Part shown: piece after piece, positions 17,165-26,885 of the stretch | Position numbering within the stretch: the first letter of the stretch is position 1 | Layout of the letters: the number at the start of each line of letters is the position of its first letter | NCBI GenBank assembly: GCA_942492925.1 | Contig: OW818641.1 | Coordinates: 620,001-684,000, forward strand | Direction of reading: 5' to 3' | DNA length: 64,000 bases | From: QZKY01 sp942492925 | GTDB taxonomy: Bacteria; Pseudomonadota; Gammaproteobacteria; Burkholderiales; Burkholderiaceae_D | Program-made: the position numbers and the translations under genes | The notes under the pieces: model-generated | Databases searched by the model: none | What the model was told of the DNA's origin: nothing | The model's input: only the letters and a program-made list of their open reading frames with translations

Positions 17165-18669
17165 ATGATTGAGATGAACTACAGCGATAAACAGGCACTC
17201 GTCCTCGGACTCGGTGAGTCCGGTCTGGCCATGGCGCGCTGGCTGGCGCATTGTGGCGCGCGAGTGCGCGTGGCGGACACGCGCGAGGCGCCGGAACGTC
17301 TGCGGCAACTGCGCGAGGATATTCCGTCAGCCGAGTTTTTCGGTGGGGTATTTTCGCCATCTCTGCTGGACGGAGTGGATTTCGTTGCGGTGAGTCCAGG
17401 CCTGATGCCGGTCGGAGAGCTCGCCGCGTTGCTGCCTGCTGCTGCCGAGAAAAACATTCCGGTGTGGGGTGAAATCGAATTGTTTGCGCAAGCGCTGGCG
17501 GCTTTGCAAGAGTCGCGCGGATATGCGCCGAAAGTCATTGCGATCACGGGAACAAATGGCAAGACCACGGTTACCAGTTTGACGGGCTTGTTATGCCGTC
17601 GTGCCGGGTTGACGGTACAAGTGGCTGGCAATATCAGTCCGGCGGCGCTGGATGTGTTGCGGGAAGCGTTGACGAACGACGTGTTGCCGCAAGCCTGGGT
17701 GCTGGAGTTGTCGAGTTTTCAGTTGCACAGCACGTATACCCTGAACGCAGATGTCGCGACCGTGCTCAACGTGACGCAGGATCATCTCGATTGGCATGGC
17801 AGCATGGAAGCGTACGCGGCCGACAAGGCGCGGATTTTCGGCGAGAAAACGGTGCGCGTGCTGAACCGGGACGACGCGATGGTGATGGCGATGACGCATC
17901 CGAAAAAACCGACGGTTACGTTTGGGCTGGATGCGCCGACGCAGGCTGGGTGCTTTGGCTTGCATGACGAGCGCGGGATGGCGTGGCTTGCCACGACCAT
18001 CTCGGAAGACATGCCGAGACGCGCGCGCAGGCGCAGTGACCCGGATCGATACGCCGATTCACATGACGCATTTGATGCCCGCCGACGCGTTGAAAATTCG
18101 CGGACGCCACAATGCCGCGAATGCCTTGGCAGCGTTGGCGCTGTGTCGTGCGATCGGTTTGCCGATGGCGCCCTTGTTGCATGGTTTGCGCGATTACCAG
18201 GGTGAACCGCATCGCGTGGAGCTGGTTAACCGCGTCGGCTGGGGTGGAATATGTTGACGACAGCAAAGGTACGAATGTCGGCGCGACGGTGGCGGCGCTC
18301 CAGGGATTGGGCGCAGCGAAAGATGGGCGAAAGCGGATTGCGCTCATTGCCGGTGGTGACGGCAAGGGTCAGGATTTTAGCCCGCTGTTCAAGCCGGTAG
18401 CTGAATTTGTGCATACCGTCGCCTTGATTGGCAAAGATGCCGACGCGATTCGTGCAGCCTTGCAGGAAACGGGCGCTGAACTGGTGTCGTGCGCCACGCT
18501 GGAAGACGCGGTGCAACGGCTGGCGGCGGTGGCGCAGGAAGGCGACATTGTGTTGCTGTCGCCGGCTTGCGCAAGCATGGACATGTTCAAGAATTACGCG
18601 CATCGCGCGCAGGTATTTGTGGAAACGGTGAAGGAAATCGGACTATCACGCGGGGAGGCGACAGCATGA
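17165..18669 (+). pseudogene. murD: UDP-MurNAc-L-Ala:D-Glu ligase MurD, reading frame broken twice as sequenced
   Basis: MurD adds D-glutamate to UDP-MurNAc-L-Ala. The frame from ATG 17165 reads as normal MurD (LVLGLGESGLAMARW, P-loop ITGTNGKTT, then VLELSSFQLHST and LNVTQDHLDWHG) up to about 18010-18030. The next part, AVTRIDTPIHM...ADALKIRGRHNAANAL...HRVELV, lies one frame on until about 18227, and GVEYVDDSKGTNVGATVAAL to the stop at 18669 is one frame further. The first junction falls in a GCGCGCGC run (18020-18028) and the second around GGTTAACCG (18224-18232). Both shifts are equivalent to one extra base. All catalytic blocks are present if frames are joined. Like ftsI, it is normally essential, so error in the sequence is the first explanation. 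The stop overlaps ftsW. Confidence 0.85.
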
Positions 18670-19880
18670 GTGTGGCGGACCTGTTCCTGAAAAGCAGTGG
18701 TGCGCGGCTCAAGCAGCCGACGCAAGGCTTGGGGCAGCGTTCCAAATTGATGTCCTTCGACCAGCCTTTGCTGTGGGGGGTGATGTCGCTGTTGTTGCTG
18801 GGGTTGGTGATGGTGTATTCGGCATCGATTGCCTTGCCGGATTCACCGAAATATGCCGCCTACAAGAACACACATTTTTTCATGCGGCAACTGATGTTTA
18901 TCGGGGTGGGGCTGATTGCCGGGGCGCTGGCGTTCCGCATCCCCATTGAAACGTGGCAAAAATACGCGCCGTGGATTTTCATTGTTTCCTTGTTGATGTT
19001 GGTGCTGGTGCTGATTCCGGGCGTGGGCAAGTCCGTGAACGGTGCGCGCCGGTGGCTGTCGATGAAAGTGTTTAATCCGCAGCCCTCCGAGTTGATGAAG
19101 TTCGCGATTGTGTTGTATGCAGCCGATTACACCGTGCGCAAGCAGGAAGTGATGCATCGTTTGACGAAAGGTTTTTTGCCGATGGCTTCGGCGGTGGGTA
19201 TGGTGGGGCTGCTCTTGTTGCTGGAGCCGGATCTGGGCGCGTTCGGTGTGATTGTTTGTATCGCGATGGGCATTTTGTTTTTGGGCGGGATCAACGGTGT
19301 CTGGTTCAGTGGAATCTGCGCGACACTGGCAGGCATTTTTAGCGCGGTGGTGTTGCTGTCGCGGTGGCGGCGCGAGCGCTTCTTCGCTTATCTGGATCCG
19401 TGGGCCGAGGAACATGCGCTGGGCAAGGCATATCAGTTGACGCAATCCTTGATTGCGTTCGGACGGGGTGAATTTTTTGGCGTCGGATTGGGCGCCAGTG
19501 TGGAGAAATTGCATTACCTGCCCGAACCGCATACCGATTTTCTGCTGGCCGTGATTGGCGAAGAGTTGGGGCTGGTGGGAGTGCTGGTGGTAATCGCGTT
19601 GTTCTTCTGGATTGTGAAGCGGGCGTTTGAAATTGGGCGACAGTCGATTACCATGGATCAGATATTTGCAGGCTTGGTGGCGCAGGGTATCGGCATCTGG
19701 ATTGGTGTACAGGCATGCGTCAACATCGGCGTGAATTTGGGATGGTTGCCAACCAAAGGATTGACCTTGCCGTTGATGAGTTATGGCGGTTCTGGAATCA
19801 TCGCGAATTGCGTTGCGTTTGCGACATTGCTCCGGATCGATTACGAAAATCGGGCCAGGATGCGAGGAGCGCGAACATGA
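18666..19880 (+). CDS. ftsW: septal peptidoglycan glycosyltransferase FtsW (SEDS family)
   Basis: FtsW polymerises lipid II at the septum as partner of FtsI. The 404-residue protein starts MSVADLFLKSSG at 18666, in an ATGA overlap with murD. About ten membrane segments are visible. SEDS hallmarks: VMVYSASIA in TM1, NGARRWL after TM3, FNPQPSELMK, the loop EPHTDFLLAVIGEELG, and PTKGLTLPLMSYGGSG near the end. Full length with no missing motif. It ends in ATGA with murG. Confidence 0.95.
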   Translation: MSVADLFLKSSGARLKQPTQGLGQRSKLMSFDQPLLWGVMSLLLLGLVMVYSASIALPDSPKYAAYKNTHFFMRQLMFIGVGLIAGALAFRIPIETWQKYAPWIFIVSLLMLVLVLIPGVGKSVNGARRWLSMKVFNPQPSELMKFAIVLYAADYTVRKQEVMHRLTKGFLPMASAVGMVGLLLLLEPDLGAFGVIVCIAMGILFLGGINGVWFSGICATLAGIFSAVVLLSRWRRERFFAYLDPWAEEHALGKAYQLTQSLIAFGRGEFFGVGLGASVEKLHYLPEPHTDFLLAVIGEELGLVGVLVVIALFFWIVKRAFEIGRQSITMDQIFAGLVAQGIGIWIGVQACVNIGVNLGWLPTKGLTLPLMSYGGSGIIANCVAFATLLRIDYENRARMRGART

Positions 19881-20968
19881 ACGCGCGCGCGAAACGTCTT
19901 CTGATTATGGCGGCCGGTACCGGTGGGCACATTTTCCCCGGACTGGCGATCGCGCAGACGATGCGCGATCGTGGATGGCAGGTGAGTTGGCTGGGTACCA
20001 CGCAAGGCATGGAAGGCACGATTGTGCCGAAGCACGGCATTGAAATGGATACGATCGATTTTGCCGGGATGCGCGGCAGGGGTGTGATGCACATGGTGAG
20101 CGGTGGTTTCAAAATGCTCGCGAGTTTTGCAACGTGCTATGGCCTTCTCGGCCGCCGCAAGCCGGATGTGGTTCTGGGCATGGGCGGATATGTGACGGTG
20201 CCCGGTGGTTACATGGCGAAAGCACGCGGGATTCCGTTGGTGCTGGTGAATGCCGATGCGGCCTTGCTGTTGTCCAACAAGATGCTGGCGAATGCGGCAT
20301 CGCGGGTGCTGTTCGGTTTTCCAGCGGATTTCGGACCGACCGCTGGCAAGGCAGAAGTCACGGGCAATCCGGTGCGCAAGGAAATCATTGCAGTGCCGCA
20401 TCCGGATCAACGGTTCGCTGGGCGCAGCGGTCCGTTGCGCTTGCTGGTTGTGGGCGGCAGCTTGGGTGCCAAAGTGTTGAACGAAACTTTGCCGATGGCA
20501 TTGGCGCGGATCCCGGTGGCGCAACGACCGATCGTTGTGCATCAGTCGGGCAAACAAAATATTGCAGCGTTGAAAGCGGCGTATGCCGATGTGCAAGTGG
20601 AAGCGGAAGTGCTGGATTTTATTGATGACATGGATCGACGTTATGCAGAAGCTGATCTCGTGATTTGTCGCGCAGGTGCCATCACGGTGTCGGAGTTGAC
20701 GGCGGCGGGGGTGGCAAGCGTGCTGGTGCCTTTCGTGGTGTCGAGCACGTCCCACCAGCGGGATAACGCGATGTGGATGGCGCAGCATCAAGCGGCGCTG
20801 CATTTGCCGCAACACGAGATGACGGCAGAAAAGCTGGCGTCGCTGCTGCAATCGATGACGCGGGATCAGTGTTGGACGATGGCGGGAGCGGCGTGGGCTA
20901 TCGGGCGACGTGATGCGAACCAGAAAATTGCGGATGCGCTGGAAAAACTGGCTGGCCCCTCACATTAA
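19877..20968 (+). CDS. murG: UDP-GlcNAc:lipid I GlcNAc transferase MurG
   Basis: MurG converts lipid I to lipid II on the cytoplasmic face of the membrane. The protein is 363 residues from ATG 19877, which overlaps the ftsW stop. The GT28 signatures are present: MAAGTGGHIFPGLAIA at the N-terminus, GMGGYVTVPGG, VVGGSLGAKVLNE at the start of the second Rossmann domain, and CRAGAITVSELTAAGVASVLVP with the donor-binding Glu. No unusual features. Confidence 0.96.
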   Translation: MNARAKRLLIMAAGTGGHIFPGLAIAQTMRDRGWQVSWLGTTQGMEGTIVPKHGIEMDTIDFAGMRGRGVMHMVSGGFKMLASFATCYGLLGRRKPDVVLGMGGYVTVPGGYMAKARGIPLVLVNADAALLLSNKMLANAASRVLFGFPADFGPTAGKAEVTGNPVRKEIIAVPHPDQRFAGRSGPLRLLVVGGSLGAKVLNETLPMALARIPVAQRPIVVHQSGKQNIAALKAAYADVQVEAEVLDFIDDMDRRYAEADLVICRAGAITVSELTAAGVASVLVPFVVSSTSHQRDNAMWMAQHQAALHLPQHEMTAEKLASLLQSMTRDQCWTMAGAAWAIGRRDANQKIADALEKLAGPSH

Positions 20969-20988
20969 GAATCGGAAAGCAGACGATT

Positions 20989-22398
20989 ATGAAACACAAG
21001 ATTAAAAACATTCACTTTGTGGGCATCGGCGGCAGCGGGATGAGCGGCATTGCCGAAGTGTTGCTGAATCTGGGGTACGAGGTGTCAGGTTCGGATTTGG
21101 CCAGCAATGCCGTGACGAAGCGTCTGTCGGAGTTGGGCGCGCGCGTGTATCAAGGACATGATGCCACCCATGTTGAAAAGGTGGACGTGGTGGTGACCTC
21201 GACAGCGGTCGGGTTCGATAATCCGGAAGTTCGCGCGGCACGCCAGAGAAAAATTCCGATTGTGCCGCGCGCCTTGATGCTGGCCGAGTTGATGCGATTG
21301 AAACGCGGTATCGCCATCGCCGGAACGCACGGCAAGACGACGACGACGAGTCTGGTCGCCAGCATTCTGGCGCAAGCCGGATTCGATCCCACCTTCGTGA
21401 TTGGCGGGCGCTTGAACAGTATCGGCGCGAACGCCAAGCTGGGCGCGGGCGACTTCATCGTGGCCGAAGCGGACGAGTCGGATGCGTCCTTCCTGAATCT
21501 GTATCCGGTGATCGAAGTCATCACCAACATCGATGCCGATCACATGGAAACCTACGGGCACGACTTTGCCAAGCTGAAGCAAGCGTTCGTCGAATTCACG
21601 CAGCGCTTGCCGTTTTACGGTCGCGCGATGTTGTGTTACGACGATCAGAACGTGCGTGAAATCATGCCCTTCATATCCAAGCCGATCACGACCTATGGTT
21701 TCCATGAAAAGGCTGAGGTGCGTGCGGTGGACGCCAAGGCAGTGGGAACGGTCATGCAGTTCACGGTGGTCCAGAAAGAGTATCCGCCGATGGACGTGAC
21801 GCTGAATCAGCCGGGCATGCACAACGTGCAAAATGCGTGTGCCGCAATTGCGGTGGCGCGTGAGTTGCGTATTCCGGATGCGGCGACACAAAAGGCTTTG
21901 CAGGAATTCCGTGGTGCGGGACGGCGCTTTACACAATACGGCGAGATTGCCATTCCTGCGAAGGAGGGCAAGTCCGGCGGCACGTTCGTGCTGGTCGATG
22001 ACTACGGCCACCATCCGGCCGAAACAGCGGCGACCGTCGCGGCGGCGCGCGGCGCGTTTCCGGGTCATCGGCTGGTGCTGGTGTTCCAGCCGCATCGTTA
22101 TACGCGGATGCGCGATTTGTTCGAAGATTTCGTGCGGGTGCTGTCACTGCCGGATGTGCTGGTGCTGGCGGAAGTGTATCCGGCGGGCGAGCAGCCTATT
22201 GTGGCAGCAGATGGGCGCACCTTGGCGCGCGCGCTGCGCGTTGCAGGAAAAGTCGATCCGGTCTTTGTTGAGAGCATCGCAGAAATGCCGGAAGCCATCA
22301 TGAATATCGTGAAGGATGGCGATGTGGTGCTGACGATGGGTGCCGGATCCATCAGCAGCGTGCCGGCGAAGCTGGTGCAGTACAAGGTCGAGCAATAA
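20989..22398 (+). CDS. murC: UDP-MurNAc:L-alanine ligase MurC
   Basis: MurC attaches L-alanine to UDP-MurNAc, the first stem-peptide step. The 469-residue protein begins with the nucleotide-binding motif GIGGSGMSGIAEVL, has the P-loop IAGTHGKTTTTS near residue 110, VAEADESDASF in the central domain, and DDYGHHPAE in the C-terminal domain. It starts 20 bp after murG; ddlB follows 12 bp after its stop. All motifs are intact. Confidence 0.96.
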   Translation: MKHKIKNIHFVGIGGSGMSGIAEVLLNLGYEVSGSDLASNAVTKRLSELGARVYQGHDATHVEKVDVVVTSTAVGFDNPEVRAARQRKIPIVPRALMLAELMRLKRGIAIAGTHGKTTTTSLVASILAQAGFDPTFVIGGRLNSIGANAKLGAGDFIVAEADESDASFLNLYPVIEVITNIDADHMETYGHDFAKLKQAFVEFTQRLPFYGRAMLCYDDQNVREIMPFISKPITTYGFHEKAEVRAVDAKAVGTVMQFTVVQKEYPPMDVTLNQPGMHNVQNACAAIAVARELRIPDAATQKALQEFRGAGRRFTQYGEIAIPAKEGKSGGTFVLVDDYGHHPAETAATVAAARGAFPGHRLVLVFQPHRYTRMRDLFEDFVRVLSLPDVLVLAEVYPAGEQPIVAADGRTLARALRVAGKVDPVFVESIAEMPEAIMNIVKDGDVVLTMGAGSISSVPAKLVQYKVEQ

Positions 22399-22410
22399 CG
22401 AGGAATCATC

Positions 22411-23370
22411 ATGGTCAAACGATTGGGTAAAGTAGGCGTGCTGATGGGCGGAAAATCCGCCGAACGCGATGTGTCGCTCCGTTCGGGTAACGGTGTGCTG
22501 AAAGCATTGCGTCGGAAAGGCGTGGATGCGCACGGGTTTGATACCGGCAAGCAGAGTCTGGTGCAGCTGGCGGCGCAAAATTTCGATCGCGTATTCATCG
22601 CGCTGCACGGTCGTTATGGCGAGGATGGCACGATCCAGGGCGCGCTCGAACAAATGGGCCTGCCTTATACCGGCCCTGGCGTGATGGCGTCCGCGATCGC
22701 GATGGACAAAGCCATGACCAAGCGCATCTGGATGACGTACGGATTGTCCACGCCCAAATTCCAGATGTTGACGCAGGAATCGAATCGCGAAAGTGTTTTC
22801 AGTGAGTTGGGCTTGCCGATGATTATCAAGGCGGCGCACGAAGGATCCTCACTGGGTATGAGCAAAATCCTTCAGCAGGAGCAACTCCAGCGGGCCTACG
22901 CGCAAGCGATCAAATTCGATACGGATGTGATTGCAGAAGAATTTATCGATGGCATGGAGTTGACGTGCGCCATTTTGGAAACGGAAGGCGAACCGCAGGC
23001 GCTGCCGGTTATCCGGATCATTGCGCCGGGTGCCAATTACGACTATCACACCAAGTATTTTGGCAAGGAGACGCAGTATCTTTGCCCCGCGGGATTACCG
23101 CCAGAGCAGGAATTGCAGATTCGGTCGCTGGCGCTGGAAAGCTATCGTGCCATTGGCTGCCGCGGCTGGTCGCGTGTGGACATCATGGTGCGTCAGACGG
23201 ATAACAAACCGTTTTTGCTCGAAATTAATACGTCGCCGGGCATGACAGATCACTCGCTGGTGCCGATGGCCGCCAAAGTGGCTGGTATCAGCTACGACGA
23301 TTTGTGTTTGCAGATATTACGTGCTGCCAGACTGGATATGACTCCCTCAAGCGATTGGAAACCGGACTGA
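22411..23370 (+). CDS. ddlB: D-alanine:D-alanine ligase
   Basis: Ddl joins two D-alanines with ATP to supply MurF. At 319 residues it is the DdlB type found in dcw clusters. ATP-grasp features: VLMGGKSAERDVSLRSG at the start, HGRYGEDGTIQGALE, KAAHEGSSLGMSKI in the grasp region, and the metal-binding end FLLEINTSPGMTDHSLVPMAA. CGAGGA stands before ATG 22411. The gene ends 3 bp before ftsQ. Confidence 0.96.
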   Translation: MVKRLGKVGVLMGGKSAERDVSLRSGNGVLKALRRKGVDAHGFDTGKQSLVQLAAQNFDRVFIALHGRYGEDGTIQGALEQMGLPYTGPGVMASAIAMDKAMTKRIWMTYGLSTPKFQMLTQESNRESVFSELGLPMIIKAAHEGSSLGMSKILQQEQLQRAYAQAIKFDTDVIAEEFIDGMELTCAILETEGEPQALPVIRIIAPGANYDYHTKYFGKETQYLCPAGLPPEQELQIRSLALESYRAIGCRGWSRVDIMVRQTDNKPFLLEINTSPGMTDHSLVPMAAKVAGISYDDLCLQILRAARLDMTPSSDWKPD

Positions 23371-23373
23371 TTT

Positions 23374-24135
23374 ATGTGGCATGACGTCAAAGCGCTCAAT
23401 ACCGTGACGGGAATCCTGTGGGTTCTCTGCGGACTGGCATTGCTGACGGCCGGACTGGTCTGGGTTGCGCAACGACCGGTGTTCGCGCTGAAAAGCATTG
23501 TCGTGCAAGGTGTTGATGGTGCGGAGCTGCGTCATGTGAATGCGCTGACGGTGAAGAGCACGGCCATGCCGCGACTGAAAGGCAATTTTTTTACGACGAA
23601 TCTGGAATCTGTGCGTGTGGCGTTTGAAGCGGTGCCGTGGGTGCGCAAGGCGACCGTGCGGCGCGACTGGCCAAACAAGCTGGTGGTGTCGATCGAAGAA
23701 CATCAGCCGTTGGGAACATGGGGCGAGGAAGGGCAGCTGTTGTCGACGAAAGGCGATGTGTTTGTTGCTAACTTGGCCGAAGCGGAAGAAGACATCAAGT
23801 TGCTGGAATTTTATGGGCCCGACGGAAGTGAAAAGGAAGTGCTGGCGCGTTACGCTGAACTGGATGAATGGTTGAAACCGATTGGGGTGACGCCGGTGTC
23901 GGTTGAATTGTCAGGGCGGTTTGCCTGGATGGTGACGCTGGATAACGGCATGAAACTCAAGATGGGGCGCGATCACGGCAAAGAAAAAGTGAAACAGCTT
24001 TTCGCAAGCCTGGTGCAAGTTTACCCGAAGTTGAAAGCACGTTTTGGTGATCGGATCGACGGCCTGGATTTTCGTTACCCCAACGGGTTCGCCGTGGTGA
24101 CGAGAGAAGGAACATTGAATCAGGGTGTTAGGTAG
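23374..24135 (+). CDS. ftsQ: cell division protein FtsQ
   Basis: FtsQ is a bitopic membrane protein that scaffolds FtsB and FtsL in the divisome. The 253-residue protein has a short cytoplasmic tail, one membrane helix (about residues 10-32), a POTRA domain (starting FALKSIVVQGVDG and including VPWVRKATVRRDWPNKLVVSIEEH), then the FtsQ beta domain ending in DGLDFRYPNGFAV. Length and motif order match betaproteobacterial FtsQ. Only 3 bp separate it from ddlB and 19 bp from the preferred ftsA start. Confidence 0.95.
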   Translation: MWHDVKALNTVTGILWVLCGLALLTAGLVWVAQRPVFALKSIVVQGVDGAELRHVNALTVKSTAMPRLKGNFFTTNLESVRVAFEAVPWVRKATVRRDWPNKLVVSIEEHQPLGTWGEEGQLLSTKGDVFVANLAEAEEDIKLLEFYGPDGSEKEVLARYAELDEWLKPIGVTPVSVELSGRFAWMVTLDNGMKLKMGRDHGKEKVKQLFASLVQVYPKLKARFGDRIDGLDFRYPNGFAVVTREGTLNQGVR

Positions 24136-24154
24136 AAAGCACAAGTGTACGGAT

Positions 24155-25387
24155 ATGACTAGAGATACGAAAAATTTGATTGTGGGTTTGGATATCGGCA
24201 CTTCCAAAGTGGTGGCCGTGGTGGCGGAAGTCATGCCGGATGGACGGCATGAGGTTATCGGGCTGGGGCAGCATGAGTCGCGAGGCTTGAAGAAAGGGAT
24301 GGTCGTCAATATTGAGACGACGGTCGATTCCATTCAGCGCGCGCTCGAAGAAGCCGAGCTGATGGCGGATTGCAAGATCAAAAATGTTTTTGCGGGTATC
24401 GCCGGTAGCCATATCGACAGTTTCAATTCGACGGGGATGGTGGCGATCAAGGACAAGGAAGTCTCATCGGCCGATGTGTCGCGCGTGATCGAAACGGCGA
24501 AAGCGATCAGCATTCCGACTGGCCAGCAATTGCTGCACACGGTCCCGCAGGAATTCATCGTTGACAGCCAGGGCGATGTACGCGAGCCGATTGGCATGAG
24601 CGGTATCCGACTTGAAGTCAAAGTGCATATCGTGACGGGTGCGGTGTCGGCGGTGCAAAATATTCTGAAATGCGTGCGGCGTTGCGGACTCGAAGTGTCC
24701 GATTTGATTTTGCAGCCCATGGCTTCTGCTGATGCAGTCCTGACGCCGGATGAAAAAGAATTAGGTGTGGTGCTGGTGGATATTGGTGGCGGTACGACAG
24801 ATGTGGCTATTTTCTCGGAAGGCGCCATTCGTCACACAGCGGTGTTGCCGATTGCTGGCGATCAAATTACGAACGATATCGCGATGGCGCTTCGGACGCC
24901 GACAGCGGAAGCCGAAGAAATCAAATTACGTTACGGCGTGGCCAAGCAAGTGCTGGTCGATCCGGCGGAAATGCTGGAAGTGCCGGGTCATGGTGATCGC
25001 GCACCGCGCATGTTGTCGCGTCAGATGTTGTCCGCTGTCATTGAGCCGCGCATCGAAGAGCTGTTCGGGCTGGTGCAGCAATGCGTGCGCGAGTCTGGTT
25101 TTGAAGACGTGCTGTCGAGCGGGATTGTGTTGACGGGCGGTTCGTCCTTGATGCCGGGGATGATCGAATTGGCAGAAGACGTTTTTCTCAAGCCGGCGCG
25201 TGTTGGTGTGCCGGAATATCGCGGGCAGTTGGCCGACGTGGTGCGCAGCCCGCGGTATGCGACGGTGCTGGGTTTGTTGCTCGAAGCGAAAAAGCAGTTC
25301 ATGCGCGGGAGTGTTGTCAAGCAGCAGCAGGGTTCAGCCGCAGCTGTATGGCAGCGAATGAAGGAATGGTTCATGGGTAATTTTTGA
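24155..25387 (+). CDS. ftsA: cell division protein FtsA (actin-like)
   Basis: FtsA is an ATP-binding actin homologue that tethers FtsZ to the membrane and recruits later divisome proteins. I start it at ATG 24155 (MTRDTKNLIVGLDIGTSKV), giving 410 residues; an in-frame GTG at 24125 overlaps ftsQ and adds ten residues. Actin-family blocks: LDIGTSKV (phosphate 1), LVDIGGGTTDVAI (phosphate 2), IVLTGGSSLMPGM (adenosine). The C-terminal WQRMKEWFMGNF is the amphipathic membrane-targeting helix. Confidence 0.96.
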   Translation: MTRDTKNLIVGLDIGTSKVVAVVAEVMPDGRHEVIGLGQHESRGLKKGMVVNIETTVDSIQRALEEAELMADCKIKNVFAGIAGSHIDSFNSTGMVAIKDKEVSSADVSRVIETAKAISIPTGQQLLHTVPQEFIVDSQGDVREPIGMSGIRLEVKVHIVTGAVSAVQNILKCVRRCGLEVSDLILQPMASADAVLTPDEKELGVVLVDIGGGTTDVAIFSEGAIRHTAVLPIAGDQITNDIAMALRTPTAEAEEIKLRYGVAKQVLVDPAEMLEVPGHGDRAPRMLSRQMLSAVIEPRIEELFGLVQQCVRESGFEDVLSSGIVLTGGSSLMPGMIELAEDVFLKPARVGVPEYRGQLADVVRSPRYATVLGLLLEAKKQFMRGSVVKQQQGSAAAVWQRMKEWFMGNF

Positions 25388-25516
25388 AATGGCACGGCGG
25401 TAGCAAGAAGGATTTGAAGCAACGAGGGTATTTTTGATTAACGCAGTTTTCAGTTGCCAGTTTTTCCATCGCGTGAAAATTGGTGACTGTGAACCGCATC
25501 TTGATAGGAGCACATC

Positions 25517-26743
25517 ATGGAATTCGAAATGATCGATAACGCATCACAAGGAACGATGATCAAGGTGGTGGGCGTTGGAGGCGCGGGCGGTAATGCTGTC
25601 CAACACATGATCAACAAGGGCGTGTCGGGTGTGGAATTCATCGCAGCCAATACGGATGCGCAGGCGCTGGCGCAATCCAGTGCGCACAATATTATTCAGC
25701 TCGGCGACACGGGGCTGGGCGCAGGATTGCGTCCGGATATCGGACGGCGTCTGGCGGAAGAATCGCGCGCGCGCATCGAGGATGCCTTGCGCGGTGCGCA
25801 CATGGTGTTTGTCGCCGCAGGCATGGGCAAAGGCACCGGGACGGGTGCCGCGCCGGTCGTGGCAGAGATCGCCAAGTCGCTCGGCGCACTGACGGTAGCG
25901 GTCGTGTCCAAACCGTTTTCCTATGAAGGACAGCGTTGCATGGAAGTGGCGGATGACGGACTCGACGCATTGTCACAGCATGTCGATTCGCTGATTGTCA
26001 TCATGAACGAAAAACTGGAAGAAATTTACGAAGACGACAGCCTGGATGAGTGGTTGCAACGCGCAGACGATGTCTTGAACAATGCAGTCGCAGGCATCGC
26101 GGAAATCATCAATGTGCCGGGCCGCATGAATGTGGACTTCCAGGACGTCAAGACGATCATGGGCGAACAAGGCAAGGCGATGATGGGAACCGCGGTCGCG
26201 TCCGGCATTGATCGCGCGCGCATTGCGGCCGAGCAGGCAGTGGCGTCACCGCTGCTGGATGGGATTGATTTGTCCGGCGCACGTGGCGTATTGGTTAACA
26301 TCACGGCCAGCAAGGGGGTCAAGGGCAAGGAAATCGGCGAGGTCATGGCGGCGGTGCGTGCTTTTGCAGCACCCGATGCCACGATCGCGCGTGGCGTGGT
26401 GTACAACGAAGAAATGGGCGATGAAATTCGCGTAACCGTGGTTGCGACCGGATTGGGCCGCGCCAGAAAGCCGATGTTGGTGTCGACTCCGGTGCTGCGG
26501 ACCGGCACCAATAATGAACCGGTTTCCGGCATGAATATTCCCGTGGTGACGGATCGGATCACGGCTTCGACGGGGGCGCCGCCCAGTACGTCGACCGTGC
26601 AGTCGTCCAGCGGCGCCTACGAAGGCTTGCAAAAACCGGCGGTTTGGCGCAGAGAGTCGGCGTCCGATACCGTGCGAGCACTCGAAAAGAATGGCATGGA
26701 AACGTACGACATTCCTGCCTTTTTGCGTCGCCAGGCAGATTGA
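25517..26743 (+). CDS. ftsZ: cell division protein FtsZ (tubulin-like GTPase)
   Basis: FtsZ polymerises into the Z ring. The 408-residue protein has the nucleotide loop GVGGAGGNAVQHM at about 19-31, the synergy loop region with NVDFQDVKTIMGEQGKAMMG, a variable Ser/Thr/Pro-rich linker (about 330-390), and the C-terminal peptide DIPAFLRRQAD that binds FtsA/ZipA-type partners. The tubulin signature, usually GGGTGTG, reads GKGTGTG, with Lys105 encoded by AAA at 25829-25831. The 129-bp gap from ftsA and a TAGGAG ribosome-binding site suggest an additional ftsZ promoter. Confidence 0.97.
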   Translation: MEFEMIDNASQGTMIKVVGVGGAGGNAVQHMINKGVSGVEFIAANTDAQALAQSSAHNIIQLGDTGLGAGLRPDIGRRLAEESRARIEDALRGAHMVFVAAGMGKGTGTGAAPVVAEIAKSLGALTVAVVSKPFSYEGQRCMEVADDGLDALSQHVDSLIVIMNEKLEEIYEDDSLDEWLQRADDVLNNAVAGIAEIINVPGRMNVDFQDVKTIMGEQGKAMMGTAVASGIDRARIAAEQAVASPLLDGIDLSGARGVLVNITASKGVKGKEIGEVMAAVRAFAAPDATIARGVVYNEEMGDEIRVTVVATGLGRARKPMLVSTPVLRTGTNNEPVSGMNIPVVTDRITASTGAPPSTSTVQSSSGAYEGLQKPAVWRRESASDTVRALEKNGMETYDIPAFLRRQAD

Positions 26744-26761
26744 TTTGTTGTTGCCTTAACC

Positions 26762-26787
26762 AGAGGCGCCGCAATCGCGGCGCCTCT
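26762..26787 (+). terminator. GC-rich hairpin after ftsZ
   Basis: AGAGGCGCCGC (26762-26772) pairs perfectly with GCGGCGCCTCT (26777-26787) around the tetraloop AATC. It begins 18 bp after the ftsZ stop. The following bases are CCTATATATA rather than a T run, so it may slow or end transcription only partly before lpxC. Confidence 0.55.
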
Positions 26788-26885
26788 CCTATATATAGTG
26801 TGTGTGGCAATCGGGTTACAAATCGAAACCAAATCGCCCAGCGCATTGGATACCTTCAAGCCTGTATGTTGCTATAATCGGCCGC

